From Haloferax sp046557615 (GTDB lineage Archaea; Halobacteriota; Halobacteria; Halobacteriales; Haloferacaceae), in the NCBI RefSeq assembly GCF_046557615.1, contig NZ_JBKIII010000001.1, forward strand, positions 1,691,481-1,755,480: DNA of 64,000 nucleotides, written 5' to 3'. The translations under genes and the position numbers were made by a program. This document shows positions 52,441 through 61,546 of this stretch, in pieces; the stretch's first letter is position 1, and each line of letters starts with the position of its first letter. The notes under the pieces are model-generated. The model ran no database searches, had not been told where the DNA came from, and was given only the letters and a program-made list of their open reading frames with translations.

Positions 52441-53940
52441 ATGCGACTTCCGGAATCACAGGTCGCGGTGTTGAACACCGCGAGCGCGACAGACGAACAG
52501 ACAATCGAACACATTGCGGAGGCGACAGACCTCAAACCCGAGACGGTCACGGGTGCGGTCTTCGACCTCCGCGACGAGGGCCTCGTCTCGGTCTCCGAGA
52601 CGGTCGAAGAGACGGTCGAACTCACCGACGAGGGCGAGGAATACGCCGAAAGTGGCCTCCCAGAAGTGCGCCTCTTCCGCGCCGCGCTCGACGTTGGCTC
52701 GGGCGACCCCGTCCAGATGGGACAGGTCATCGGTGCGTCCTCGCTCGCCGGTCCCCAAGTAGACATCGCGCTCTCGAACTTCGCGCGCAAGGGCTACGGC
52801 CGCATCGACTCGGGTGAACTCGTCCCCGACGCAGATGCCGACCCCGACGCCGACGACGAGGCCGCCGCACTCGCAGCACTCGTCGATGGAGAGTCGGTGG
52901 ACGACGAGGTACTCGACCAACTCGAATCCCGCAACCTCGTCGTTCGCCACGAATCGACCATTCGCTCGGTCCTTCTCACCGACGAAGGTGTGGACGCGCT
53001 CATGGAGGGTGTCGAAACCGCAGAGACCGTCTCGCGGCTCACTCCCGAGATGCTCACCACGGGTGAGTGGGAAGACGTCGAATTCACCGAGTACAACGTC
53101 GAAGCCGACGCACCCGACGTTCAGGGCGGCAAGAAACACATCCTCCGGCAGACGGCTGACCGCGTGAAAGACGTCCTCGTCGGCATGGGCTTCTCCGAGA
53201 TGGAAGGGCCCCACGCGGACGCCGACTTCTGGATTAACGACTGTCTGTTCATGCCGCAGGACCACCCGGCACGCACTCACTGGGACCGCTTCGCCCTCGA
53301 CGTGCCGCCGATGGAAGACATTCCGGAAGACCTCATCGACCGCGTTCGCTCGGCGCACCTCGACGGTGTGGGCGACGACGGCGACGGCTATCACTCGCCG
53401 TGGTCCGAAGACTTCGCCCGCGCCATCGCACTTCGGGGTCACACCACGTCGCTGTCGATGCGCTACCTCTCGGGTCACGAAATCGGCGAGTTAGAACCGC
53501 CGCAGCGGTACTTCTCGGTCGAAAAAGTTTACAGAAACGACACGCTCGACCCGACGCACCTGCTCGAATTCTACCAAATCGAGGGCTGGGTCATGGCCGA
53601 AGACCTCTCGGTGCGCGACCTGATGGGCACCTTCGAGGAGTTCTACTCGCAGTTCGGAATTACGGATATCCAGTTCAAACCGCACTACAACCCCTACACC
53701 GAACCGTCGTTCGAACTGTTCGGTCGCCACCCGGAGACGGGCGAACTCATCGAGATTGGGAACTCGGGGATGTTCCGCGAGGAAGTGCTTCGACCCCTCG
53801 GTGTCGAATGCGACGTGATGGCGTGGGGTCTCGCCCTCGAACGCCTCTTGATGCTCATGTACGGCTTCGACGACATCCGCGACGTACACGGAACGCTGTG
53901 TGACCTCGACTTGCTCCGCGAAACGGAGGTACTCCGATAA
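52441..53940 (+). CDS. pheS: Phenylalanyl-tRNA synthetase alpha subunit
   Basis: The 499-aa class II synthetase subunit begins MRLPESQVAVLNTASATDEQ. The first about 170 residues are winged-helix-like domains, as in archaeal/eukaryotic PheRS alpha (an acidic stretch DADADPDADDEAAALAA falls inside). The catalytic core has motif 2 YFSVEKVYRNDTLDPTHLLE and motif 3 GLALERLLMLMYGFDDI. It charges tRNA-Phe with PheT. The stop overlaps the pheT start by 1 nt. No SD is visible at the start. Confidence 0.95.
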   Translation: MRLPESQVAVLNTASATDEQTIEHIAEATDLKPETVTGAVFDLRDEGLVSVSETVEETVELTDEGEEYAESGLPEVRLFRAALDVGSGDPVQMGQVIGASSLAGPQVDIALSNFARKGYGRIDSGELVPDADADPDADDEAAALAALVDGESVDDEVLDQLESRNLVVRHESTIRSVLLTDEGVDALMEGVETAETVSRLTPEMLTTGEWEDVEFTEYNVEADAPDVQGGKKHILRQTADRVKDVLVGMGFSEMEGPHADADFWINDCLFMPQDHPARTHWDRFALDVPPMEDIPEDLIDRVRSAHLDGVGDDGDGYHSPWSEDFARAIALRGHTTSLSMRYLSGHEIGELEPPQRYFSVEKVYRNDTLDPTHLLEFYQIEGWVMAEDLSVRDLMGTFEEFYSQFGITDIQFKPHYNPYTEPSFELFGRHPETGELIEIGNSGMFREEVLRPLGVECDVMAWGLALERLLMLMYGFDDIRDVHGTLCDLDLLRETEVLR

Positions 53941-55673
53941 TGCCCGTAGTAGACGTTCAACCCGACGAACTCCGCAAACTGACCGGCCACGAAGACAAAT
54001 CCGACGACGAGTTCAAAGACGACCTGTTCGCACTCGGCCTCGAATTCGAGGGCGTGACCGACGACGGCGCGTTCCAACTCGAATTCGGCCCCGACCGACT
54101 GGACCGCTTGTCCGTAGAGGGTGTCGCTCGCTCGCTTCGCTACCAGTACGGCGACGCTCGCGGTGTGGCCGTCCCCAACACGAACGACCCCGACTGGACC
54201 ATCGTCGTTGACGAGTCGGTTCCAGAAGAGCGTCCGTACGTCACGGGTGCAGTGGTTCGCGGCGTCGACCTCGACGACCCGGCGCTGGAGTCGCTCATCC
54301 AACTGCAAGAGAAACTGCACGCGACGATGGGTCGAAAGCGCGCAAAGGGCGCAATCGGCATCCACGACCTGACGATGCTGAAAGGCGACGTCCTGTCTGA
54401 AGACGCCTCTGGAAACTCGATTACCTACAAGGGCATCGAACCCGACGGCGACACGTTCGTCGCGCTCGATTCGAACGACGAGTGGACGCCTGAGGAAGTA
54501 CTGGAGCAACACGCAACGGGACAGAAGTACGCCGACCTCGTGCGTGGATACGACCGCTATCCGGCCATCTACGACGAAATCGGCCTGTTCTCGTTCCCGC
54601 CGGTCATCAACGGCCGCCGGACCGAGGTGACCACGAACTCCCGCGACCTGTTCGTGGAACTCACTGGCACCGACCAGTGGACCATCGACCGCATGTGCAA
54701 CATCATCTGCTATGCGCTCGCCGCCCGCGGCGCGACCATCGAATCGGTCGAAGTCGAATACGAAGGCGGCACCGTCGTCAAACCCGACCTCGAAGTCGAG
54801 ACGAAGCACGTCAGCCACGACCGAATCGAGACCATCCTCGGTATCGAACTGGAGATGGACGAGGTCATCGACCTGTTCGAACGCTCCGGTCTCGACGCAA
54901 ACGCCGAATTGGGAGACGTCTCCGAGTCGTCCGACGGTGAAGTCGTCTACGAAGTCTCGGTTCCCCCGTACCGCGTGGACGTCCTCTCGCCGCTCGACCT
55001 CGTGGACGACGTGGGCCGCGCCTACGGCTTCGGCGACCTCGAACCACGATACCCGAACGTCGGCACGGTCGGCGAGCGCCACGAGCGCTCTCGACTCGAA
55101 GACGCCGCCCGCACGTCGCTCGTCGGCCTCGGTTTCGAGGACCTCTTGAACTTCCACATGATTTCGGAAGAAGAGAACTACGAGCGCATGGGTATCGAAC
55201 CCGGTTCAGAAGTCCTCGGCGGCGGCGAACCCGCCTCCATCACTGAACCCTACAGCGAGGACTACACCATGCTTCGGTCGTGGGTGCTTCCGTCGCTGAC
55301 GATGGTTCTGGAGAACAACACCCACCGCGCCTACCCGCAGGATATCGCGGAAATTGGCCACGTCGCCCACCGCGACGATTCGGAGAACACGCGAGTCGCG
55401 GAATCTCGCCACGTCGCGGCGGCGCTCGCTCGCTACGATGCGACCTACGAAGACGCGAAGAGTCGCCTCACGGTACTCTGCCGTGACTTCGGTGTCGAAC
55501 TGGAGACACCCGCAATCGAACATCCGTCGTTCATTCCGGGCCGGACGGCGGCCGTCGTCATCGACGGCGAGAACGTCGGTGTCATCGGTGAACTCCACCC
55601 GCGCGTTATCGTCGAACACGACCTCGAACTGCCCGTCGCGGCGTTCGAGTTCGAGTTGTCGGCGCTGAAGTAA
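53940..55673 (+). CDS. pheT: Phenylalanyl-tRNA synthetase beta subunit
   Basis: The 577-aa subunit begins MPVVDVQPDELRKLTGHEDK. It has B3/B4 region IYDEIGLFSFPPVINGRRTE, a B5 domain around EVSVPPYRVDVLSPLDLVDD, and a C-terminal catalytic-like domain. It lacks the tRNA-binding OB-fold EMAP domain of bacterial PheT, normal for archaea. The last 27 bp including the stop are repeated 92 bp downstream. Confidence 0.94.
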   Translation: MPVVDVQPDELRKLTGHEDKSDDEFKDDLFALGLEFEGVTDDGAFQLEFGPDRLDRLSVEGVARSLRYQYGDARGVAVPNTNDPDWTIVVDESVPEERPYVTGAVVRGVDLDDPALESLIQLQEKLHATMGRKRAKGAIGIHDLTMLKGDVLSEDASGNSITYKGIEPDGDTFVALDSNDEWTPEEVLEQHATGQKYADLVRGYDRYPAIYDEIGLFSFPPVINGRRTEVTTNSRDLFVELTGTDQWTIDRMCNIICYALAARGATIESVEVEYEGGTVVKPDLEVETKHVSHDRIETILGIELEMDEVIDLFERSGLDANAELGDVSESSDGEVVYEVSVPPYRVDVLSPLDLVDDVGRAYGFGDLEPRYPNVGTVGERHERSRLEDAARTSLVGLGFEDLLNFHMISEEENYERMGIEPGSEVLGGGEPASITEPYSEDYTMLRSWVLPSLTMVLENNTHRAYPQDIAEIGHVAHRDDSENTRVAESRHVAAALARYDATYEDAKSRLTVLCRDFGVELETPAIEHPSFIPGRTAAVVIDGENVGVIGELHPRVIVEHDLELPVAAFEFELSALK

Positions 55674-55765
55674 TCCATCCGGCATTTTTTGGTCCAGATT
55701 TTTCGGTGACGAGCGGAACGAGTCACCGAAAAAGGTGGGAGTTCGAGTTGTCGGCGCTGAAGTAA
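55647..55765 (+). repeat. 27-bp direct duplication of the pheT 3' end flanking a hairpin
   Basis: The last 24 coding bases plus TAA of pheT (55647-55673) recur exactly at 55739-55765. Between them are a T6 tract (55685-55690) and a perfect 12-bp stem TTTTTCGGTGAC / GTCACCGAAAAA (55699-55710 and 55722-55733, 11-nt loop). The hairpin with T-rich and A-rich arms may be a terminator. The repeat suggests a recent insertion or recombination event. Confidence 0.85.
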
Positions 55766-55835
55766 GCACACTGACTCTCTTCTGTCGTTTTCCCGACTCA
55801 GCGGCGTTATCTCGCTGAATCGCCTATCTGAGTCG

Positions 55836-56705
55836 ATGAAAATTCTCGTCACCGGCGCGACCGGACAACAAGGTGGCGCTGTTATCGACCACCTCCTCTC
55901 GGGCGAGTTTGGCCAGCACGAAGTGTACGGACTGACGCGCGACCTCACCGACAACCGAGCGCAGGACCTCGTCTCCCGTGGCGTCCACATCGTCGAAGGC
56001 GACATGCGCGACTACGACCGCATGGTCTCGCTTTTCGAGGGTGTCGAGGGTGTCTTCTGTGTGACGACGTTCTTCGAGAACGGTCCCGATGCTGAACTCG
56101 CACAGGGGGTGACTGTGGCAGATGCCGCCGCCGACACCGGTATCGGCCACTTCGTCTATTCGTCTGTCGATGGCGCGGAACGCTCGCCGCTTCCGCACTT
56201 CCAATCGAAGTTCGCCATCGAACAGCGGATTCGAGAACGCGATCTGCCAGCGACGGTCATCCGACCGGGCTACTTCATGCAGAACTTCGCGTGGATGGCG
56301 GCCGATATCGAAGACGGAACCCTCTCGCTCCCGGTTTCTCCCGATACTGTTCTCCACCTCGTGGACTCCGACGACGTTGGCCGGGCCGCGGCCGCCGCGT
56401 TTGCCGATCCTGAGCGATTCCTCGGCGAGAGTTTCGAACTCGTGGGTGACGCCCTGACGCTCTCGGAGATTGCAGTGACGTTCTCCGAGGCACTCGGCCA
56501 TCCAGTCGAATTCGTTCAGTCGCCGATTTCGGCCTATCGTGACTCTCGTGGCGACGAACTCGCCGACATGTACCAGTGGTTCGATGCGGGGGCGTACAGT
56601 ACGCACCGACCCGACCTGTCTCGGTTCGGTCTCGTCCCGCGTACGCTGGCACAACACATCGACGAGAACGACGCGTGGCGACCCGCACCAGCCCCAGTCA
56701 AATAA
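55836..56705 (+). CDS. NmrA-like NAD(P)-binding Rossmann protein
   Basis: The 289-aa protein starts MKILVTGATGQQGGAVIDHL, with the TGxxGxxG dinucleotide site, VFCVTTFFENG and HFVYSSVDGAERSPLPHFQS. The NmrA/HSCARG branch of atypical SDRs acts as redox sensors or NAD(P)H-quinone oxidoreductases. No catalytic YxxxK is evident, which favours a sensor or isoflavone-reductase-like role. It is transcribed in the same direction as pheST but separated by a hairpin. Confidence 0.85.
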   Translation: MKILVTGATGQQGGAVIDHLLSGEFGQHEVYGLTRDLTDNRAQDLVSRGVHIVEGDMRDYDRMVSLFEGVEGVFCVTTFFENGPDAELAQGVTVADAAADTGIGHFVYSSVDGAERSPLPHFQSKFAIEQRIRERDLPATVIRPGYFMQNFAWMAADIEDGTLSLPVSPDTVLHLVDSDDVGRAAAAAFADPERFLGESFELVGDALTLSEIAVTFSEALGHPVEFVQSPISAYRDSRGDELADMYQWFDAGAYSTHRPDLSRFGLVPRTLAQHIDENDAWRPAPAPVK

Positions 56706-56798
56706 CCCTGGGTAATTTTACTAACCGAGAGATTCCTTTCATGCATGCAATATCGGCACGATAGAAACCTTTAGGCTGTGGCTCGTTGCGTTTTGTGC

Positions 56799-58004
56799 AT
56801 GAACGATTATGAATTACTTCGAGAGACGCTGGCAGTGACCCACGGCGAGCGCGGACAGGCACCCGCACCGGGTGTTGAGGACGTCGTCGTCCCCCTCCAT
56901 CTGTCTTCGACGTATTCGGTTCCCGACATCGACCCCGACGCCGACTTGGAGTTACTCGACCCCGACGCGGGCGAATATCTCTACTCGCGCCTGTCGAACC
57001 CAACGCGGAACGCTCTCGAACACCGCCTTGCGGCCCTCGAAGGCGGCGAACACGCCCTCGCGTTCGTCTCGGGCACGGCGGCAATCGTGTCTACGATAAT
57101 GGCGACGGTCCAACCTGGTGACCACATCGTCGCGTTCGAAGACCTCTACGGCGGCACGAAGACGATGCTCAACCGGTTGTTCGGCGAGAAACTGGGTGTC
57201 GAAGTGTCGTTCGTCGATGCGACCGATACCGCGAACGTCGAGGAAGCGATGTGCGACGATACGGCGCTCATCTGGATGGAGACGCCGACAAACCCGCTCA
57301 TGCACTTGTGTGATATCGAGGCAATCGCCGCTATCGCCGACGAGTGGGACGTTCCGTTTGGGGTGGACAACACCTTCCTCAGCCCGTACTTCCAGAATCC
57401 GCTGTCGCTCGGGGCCGACGTGGTCGTCCACAGCACGACGAAATTCTTGAACGGTCACTCGGATTCGATTGGCGGTGCCGTCGTCACCAACCGCGACGAC
57501 ATCATGGACGAACTCGCCTTCCTCCAGCGCGTCGGCATGGGGTCGATGCTCTCGCCGTTCGACTCGTACATGACGCTTCGCGGCATCAAGACGCTCCCGC
57601 TCCGCATGCGCCAACACGAGGAGAACGCGATGGAAATCGCCCGCTTCCTCGAATCGCACGAGGCCGTCACGCGAGTCCTCTATCCGGGCTTAGCGTCGCA
57701 CCCGCAACACGAACTCGCCGCCCGCCAACAGTCTGGATTCGGCGGCGTCCTCTCGTTCGAACTCGATACCGACCTCGATGGAACCGCCGAGTTCCTCGGT
57801 CGGCTGCGCGAGTTCCCACTTGCAGTGAGTCTCGGCGGCGTCGAGAGCCTCATCGAACACCCCGCGACGATGACGCACTCGCCGCTCTCGTTGACCGAGC
57901 GTGAACGCCTCGGCATCTCTGATTCGTTCCTTCGTCTTTCGGTCGGCGTCGAACACGTCGATGACCTCCTCTCGGACCTCGAACAGGCGCTCTCAGAAAT
58001 CTAA
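56799..58004 (+). CDS. Trans-sulfuration PLP enzyme (cystathionine gamma-synthase/lyase family)
   Basis: The 401-aa protein begins MNDYELLRETLAVTHGERGQ. Motifs are YSRLSNPTRNALEHRLAALE, METPTNPLMHLCDIEAIA, the PLP lysine in HSTTKFLNGHSDSIGGAVV and GVESLIEHPATMTH in the C-terminal domain. Family members make or cleave cystathionine, homocysteine or methionine; sequence alone does not separate MetB, MetC and MGL types. The first 7 residues of the open frame (MARCVLC) are excluded because CCTTTAGG, a TATA candidate, sits about 28 nt before the second ATG. Confidence 0.88.
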   Translation: MNDYELLRETLAVTHGERGQAPAPGVEDVVVPLHLSSTYSVPDIDPDADLELLDPDAGEYLYSRLSNPTRNALEHRLAALEGGEHALAFVSGTAAIVSTIMATVQPGDHIVAFEDLYGGTKTMLNRLFGEKLGVEVSFVDATDTANVEEAMCDDTALIWMETPTNPLMHLCDIEAIAAIADEWDVPFGVDNTFLSPYFQNPLSLGADVVVHSTTKFLNGHSDSIGGAVVTNRDDIMDELAFLQRVGMGSMLSPFDSYMTLRGIKTLPLRMRQHEENAMEIARFLESHEAVTRVLYPGLASHPQHELAARQQSGFGGVLSFELDTDLDGTAEFLGRLREFPLAVSLGGVESLIEHPATMTHSPLSLTERERLGISDSFLRLSVGVEHVDDLLSDLEQALSEI

Positions 58005-58093
58005 CCGCAGTCGCTCTCTTTTCTCACTCCACTGTCGGTCGCTTTCTAACCGAGTTGTTTAACAGTCTACCCAGTGGTAGATACGCCAACGCA

Positions 58094-60703
58094 ATGCCGA
58101 GCGGAGAATACGACCCTGAAACCGTCGAAGCGAACTGGCAAGAGAGGTGGGTCGATGACGACCTGTACGCCTACCCGGATGCTGCGGTAGACTCGGATAC
58201 CGTCTTCTCAATCGACACGCCGCCACCGACGGTTTCCGGGAGCTTACACTGGGGCCACGTCTACGGCGCGACGCTCCAAGATTTCGTCGCTCGGTTCAAC
58301 CGAATGCGCGGGAAGGACGTGTTCTTCCCCTTCGGCTACGACGACAACGGAATCGCCTCGGAACTTCTGACCGAGGACGAACTCGGAATCAAACATCAGG
58401 ACTACGACCGACAGGAGTTCCAAGACCTCTGTCGAGACGTCACCTCCGAGTACGAGGCCGACTTCAACGAGAAGATGCAGAGCCTCGGCATCTCCATCGA
58501 CTGGAACAACACCTACCAGACGATTTCGCCGCAGGTCCAGCGCGTCTCCCAACTCTCGTTTATCGACCTCTACGAGAAAGACCGCCAATACCGCCAGCGC
58601 GCACCGGCCATCTGGTGTCCCGAGTGTGAGACGGCTATCTCACAGGTCGAGACCGAAGACGACGAACAGCACTCGCACTTCCACGACATCGAGTTCGATG
58701 TCGCCGAGAGCGACGATTCGTTCGTCATCTCCACGACGCGACCCGAACTCCTCCCCGCGTGTGTTGCCGTCTTCGTCCACCCCGACGACGACGAGAACGA
58801 GGACCTCGTTGGACAGGAAGCCGAAGTTCCGCTCTTCGGCCAGACGGTCCCGATTCTCGAAGACGAGCGCGTGGACTTGGAGACCGGAACTGGTCTCGTC
58901 ATGTGTTGTACCTTCGGCGACCAGAACGACATCGAGTGGTATCAGGCACACAACCTGCCGCTCCGTATCGCCATCGACGAATCCGGCACGATGACCGAAG
59001 AGGCGGGCGAGTACGCCGGTCTCTCGTCGGGTGAGGCACGCGAAGAAATCGTCGCCGACCTCGACGACGCGGGCGCACTGCTCGACAAGCGCGCCATCAC
59101 TCACACCGTCAACGTCCACGAACGCTGTGGCACGAGCGTCGAGTTCCTCGTCAAAGACCAGTGGTACATCAAACTGCTCGACAAGCGCGAGGAGTATCTT
59201 GAGGCTGGGAAGGCGATGGAGTGGTTCCCCGACAAGATGTTCACTCGGTACAAGAACTGGATCGAGGGACTCCAGTGGGACTGGGCGATTTCCCGCCAGC
59301 GCTCTTCTGGGATTCCGTTCCCGGTCTGGTACTGTGGCGAGTGCGAACACGTCGTCGTCGCCGACAAGGAAGACTTGCCGATTGACCCGCTCTCGGACGA
59401 CCCACCGGTCGATTCCTGTCCCGAGTGTGGCCACGACGAGTTCGTCGCCGAAGACGACGTCTTCGACACGTGGGCAACGTCCTCTCTCACGCCCCTCATC
59501 AACGCTGGTTGGGACTGGAACGCAGACACCGAGGAGTTCGAGATGGACAAGCCCGAACTCTTCCCGTTCGACATGCGCCCGCAGGGCCACGACATCATCT
59601 CGTTCTGGTTGTTCCACACCGTCGTCAAGTGCTACGAGCACACGGGTGAGGTGCCGTTCGACAGCGTCATGATAAACGGGATGGTCCTCGACCAGAACCG
59701 CGAGAAGATGTCCAAGTCCGTCGGCAACGTCGTCTCGCCCGACGAAGTCTTGGAGAAGTTCCCCGTCGATGCCGCTCGCTACTGGGCCGCCGGAAGCGCC
59801 GTCGGCGACGACCTCCCGTATCAGGAGAAGGGCCTCGTCGCGGGCGAGAAGTTGATGCGCAAACTCTGGAACGCCTCGAAGCTCGTCGAGAGCCTGACCG
59901 AGGATGCGCCCGAGGAGTTCGACCACGACGAGCTGAAGGCCATCGACCGATGGCTCCTCGCGACGCTCGACCGCGAAATCGACTTTGTCACCGAGAAACT
60001 CGAAAACCGCGAGTTCTCGAAGGCACGTGACCGTCTCCGGAGTTTCTTCTGGCACACGTTCTGTGACGACTACCTCGAAATCGCCAAACAGCGTCTCCGC
60101 GAGGGTGACGACCCTTCGGCGGCCTACACGCTCCAGACTGCACACAAGCGTTTCGTCGTCCTGTTCGCACCCGTTCTCTCGCATATCACCGAGGAACTGT
60201 GGCACGACATGTACGACGAGGATTCGAGCGTCCACCAACAGGCGTGGCCCGAACCACTCGGCCTCGACGCCGACTTCGAAGCAGGCGAGACGGCGATGGC
60301 TGTCGTCGGTGCCCTGCGCAAGTACAAGAGCGACGCCCAACTGCCGCTCAACACCGAACTCGACTCGGTCGAAGTCTACGGCCACATCGACGGCTTCGAA
60401 GACGACATCAGCGGCGTGATGCACGTGGCAGAACTCTCCTCGACGACCGCAGAACCACCTATCGAGTCGGTCATCGCGGGTATCGACCTCGATTACTCGG
60501 TCGTCGGCCCCGAATTCGGTGCCAAGGTGCCGGATATCGAGGCCGCACTCGCACAGGACGACTACGAACTCGACGGCGACTCGCTGCTCGTCGCGGACGT
60601 CGAACTCGGCCCCGACATGTTCTCGGTCGAAGAAGAGCGCACCTACTCCGGCGACGGTGATTTCGTGGAGACCGAGGGCGCGCTCGTCATCGTCAAGAAC
60701 TGA
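58094..60703 (+). CDS. valS: Valyl-tRNA synthetase
   Basis: The 869-aa class I synthetase begins MPSGEYDPETVEANWQERWV. HIGH is HWGH (about residues 52-55), the KMSKS motif is REKMSKSVGN (about 540), and the editing domain contains FVISTTRPELLPACVAVFVH. A zinc-binding pair (WCPECETA, CPECGHDEF) is present. It attaches valine to tRNA-Val. The longer frame (MFNSLPSGRYANA) is rejected as non-native; TTTAAC about 30 nt upstream is a promoter box. Confidence 0.95.
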   Translation: MPSGEYDPETVEANWQERWVDDDLYAYPDAAVDSDTVFSIDTPPPTVSGSLHWGHVYGATLQDFVARFNRMRGKDVFFPFGYDDNGIASELLTEDELGIKHQDYDRQEFQDLCRDVTSEYEADFNEKMQSLGISIDWNNTYQTISPQVQRVSQLSFIDLYEKDRQYRQRAPAIWCPECETAISQVETEDDEQHSHFHDIEFDVAESDDSFVISTTRPELLPACVAVFVHPDDDENEDLVGQEAEVPLFGQTVPILEDERVDLETGTGLVMCCTFGDQNDIEWYQAHNLPLRIAIDESGTMTEEAGEYAGLSSGEAREEIVADLDDAGALLDKRAITHTVNVHERCGTSVEFLVKDQWYIKLLDKREEYLEAGKAMEWFPDKMFTRYKNWIEGLQWDWAISRQRSSGIPFPVWYCGECEHVVVADKEDLPIDPLSDDPPVDSCPECGHDEFVAEDDVFDTWATSSLTPLINAGWDWNADTEEFEMDKPELFPFDMRPQGHDIISFWLFHTVVKCYEHTGEVPFDSVMINGMVLDQNREKMSKSVGNVVSPDEVLEKFPVDAARYWAAGSAVGDDLPYQEKGLVAGEKLMRKLWNASKLVESLTEDAPEEFDHDELKAIDRWLLATLDREIDFVTEKLENREFSKARDRLRSFFWHTFCDDYLEIAKQRLREGDDPSAAYTLQTAHKRFVVLFAPVLSHITEELWHDMYDEDSSVHQQAWPEPLGLDADFEAGETAMAVVGALRKYKSDAQLPLNTELDSVEVYGHIDGFEDDISGVMHVAELSSTTAEPPIESVIAGIDLDYSVVGPEFGAKVPDIEAALAQDDYELDGDSLLVADVELGPDMFSVEEERTYSGDGDFVETEGALVIVKN

Positions 60704-60727
60704 GCAGCTCCCTGTCGGCTGATTCTT

Positions 60728-61510
60728 TTACCAGTCGCGTCCGTGGTAGTGGCTTTTGTCCGTTAGCCGGATATCGTCGAGTGCTAAGTGTGCGGCCTCT
60801 TCGACGGCGTCATCTTCGGCTTTCAGCGCACGGTTGAGTTCGCACTCGATGTGCTGGCGTTCCGCGTCGTCGGGGTACGTCGTCATTCCGATTCGACCCA
60901 GTGCGGTAGCCGCTTCACATCGGACTGCTGTACTGTCGTCGTAGTGGAGGGCGCTGACGAGGTCATCTCGGCTGCTCGTTGCTGTGTTCTTCCCGAAGTA
61001 GCGTGCTGCCGCTCGTCGCTCTTCTTCTGTTCCATCTCGTAGTCTCGTCACGAACCGGTCGTACCGCTCCTTGGAGGAGTCCCAGCCTTCGAAGTCGAGG
61101 AGGTGAATCGCCCCTCGCGTGATTTGAATCCACGAGCCGACGTTGAGTTGTTCGTCCGCTTCGCTGGGTGCGAACAGGACCGTTCCTGCCCCAACGTCGA
61201 GGACGCCTTTCCTGCCACCCTCGCCGACGTTCAACTCGGTCACCTCACCTCGAAACACGGGACGATTCTCGTCGTCGACGATGACTCGCCGTTCCTGTTT
61301 TGGAGACTCTGTAATCACTGCACAGAAGACGAACAACTCGCAGGTCTGTTCCGTTCCGACGACTTCCCAGCTAACGAGTTTGCTCGGGTCGTAGACGTTG
61401 AACTTCGGCACGCCTTCGACTTCGAAGACAGCATCCTGCGTGTACACCGTGCCGCGGTACACTGCGGAGGGATGTGATGCGACGATTCGACCAGGTAGTG
61501 ACGCTCGCAC
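60728..61510 (-). CDS. HEAT-like repeat-containing haloarchaeal protein
   Basis: The 260-aa protein has a beta-rich N-terminal half (YRGTVYTQDAVFEVEGVPKF, then VLDVGAGTVLFAPSEADE) and a helical C-terminal half with HEAT-like repeats (RRAAARYFGKNTA, AVRCEAATALGRIG, VEEAAHLALDDIR). Such repeats mediate protein contacts. No enzyme signature is visible. It is convergent with valS. Function unknown. Confidence 0.72.
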   Translation of the reverse strand: MRASLPGRIVASHPSAVYRGTVYTQDAVFEVEGVPKFNVYDPSKLVSWEVVGTEQTCELFVFCAVITESPKQERRVIVDDENRPVFRGEVTELNVGEGGRKGVLDVGAGTVLFAPSEADEQLNVGSWIQITRGAIHLLDFEGWDSSKERYDRFVTRLRDGTEEERRAAARYFGKNTATSSRDDLVSALHYDDSTAVRCEAATALGRIGMTTYPDDAERQHIECELNRALKAEDDAVEEAAHLALDDIRLTDKSHYHGRDW

Positions 61511-61546
61511 GAGAAAACTGACAGCGGGCGTCGATATAATGCTTCG

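Noticed and set aside
58005..58093. Possible Val leader peptide before valS
   Set aside because: No short ORF with clustered Val codons; the TATA-like box points to a leaderless valS transcript.
58640..60424. 594-codon minus-strand open frame opposite valS
   Set aside because: Antisense shadow; valS motifs are intact across the same interval.
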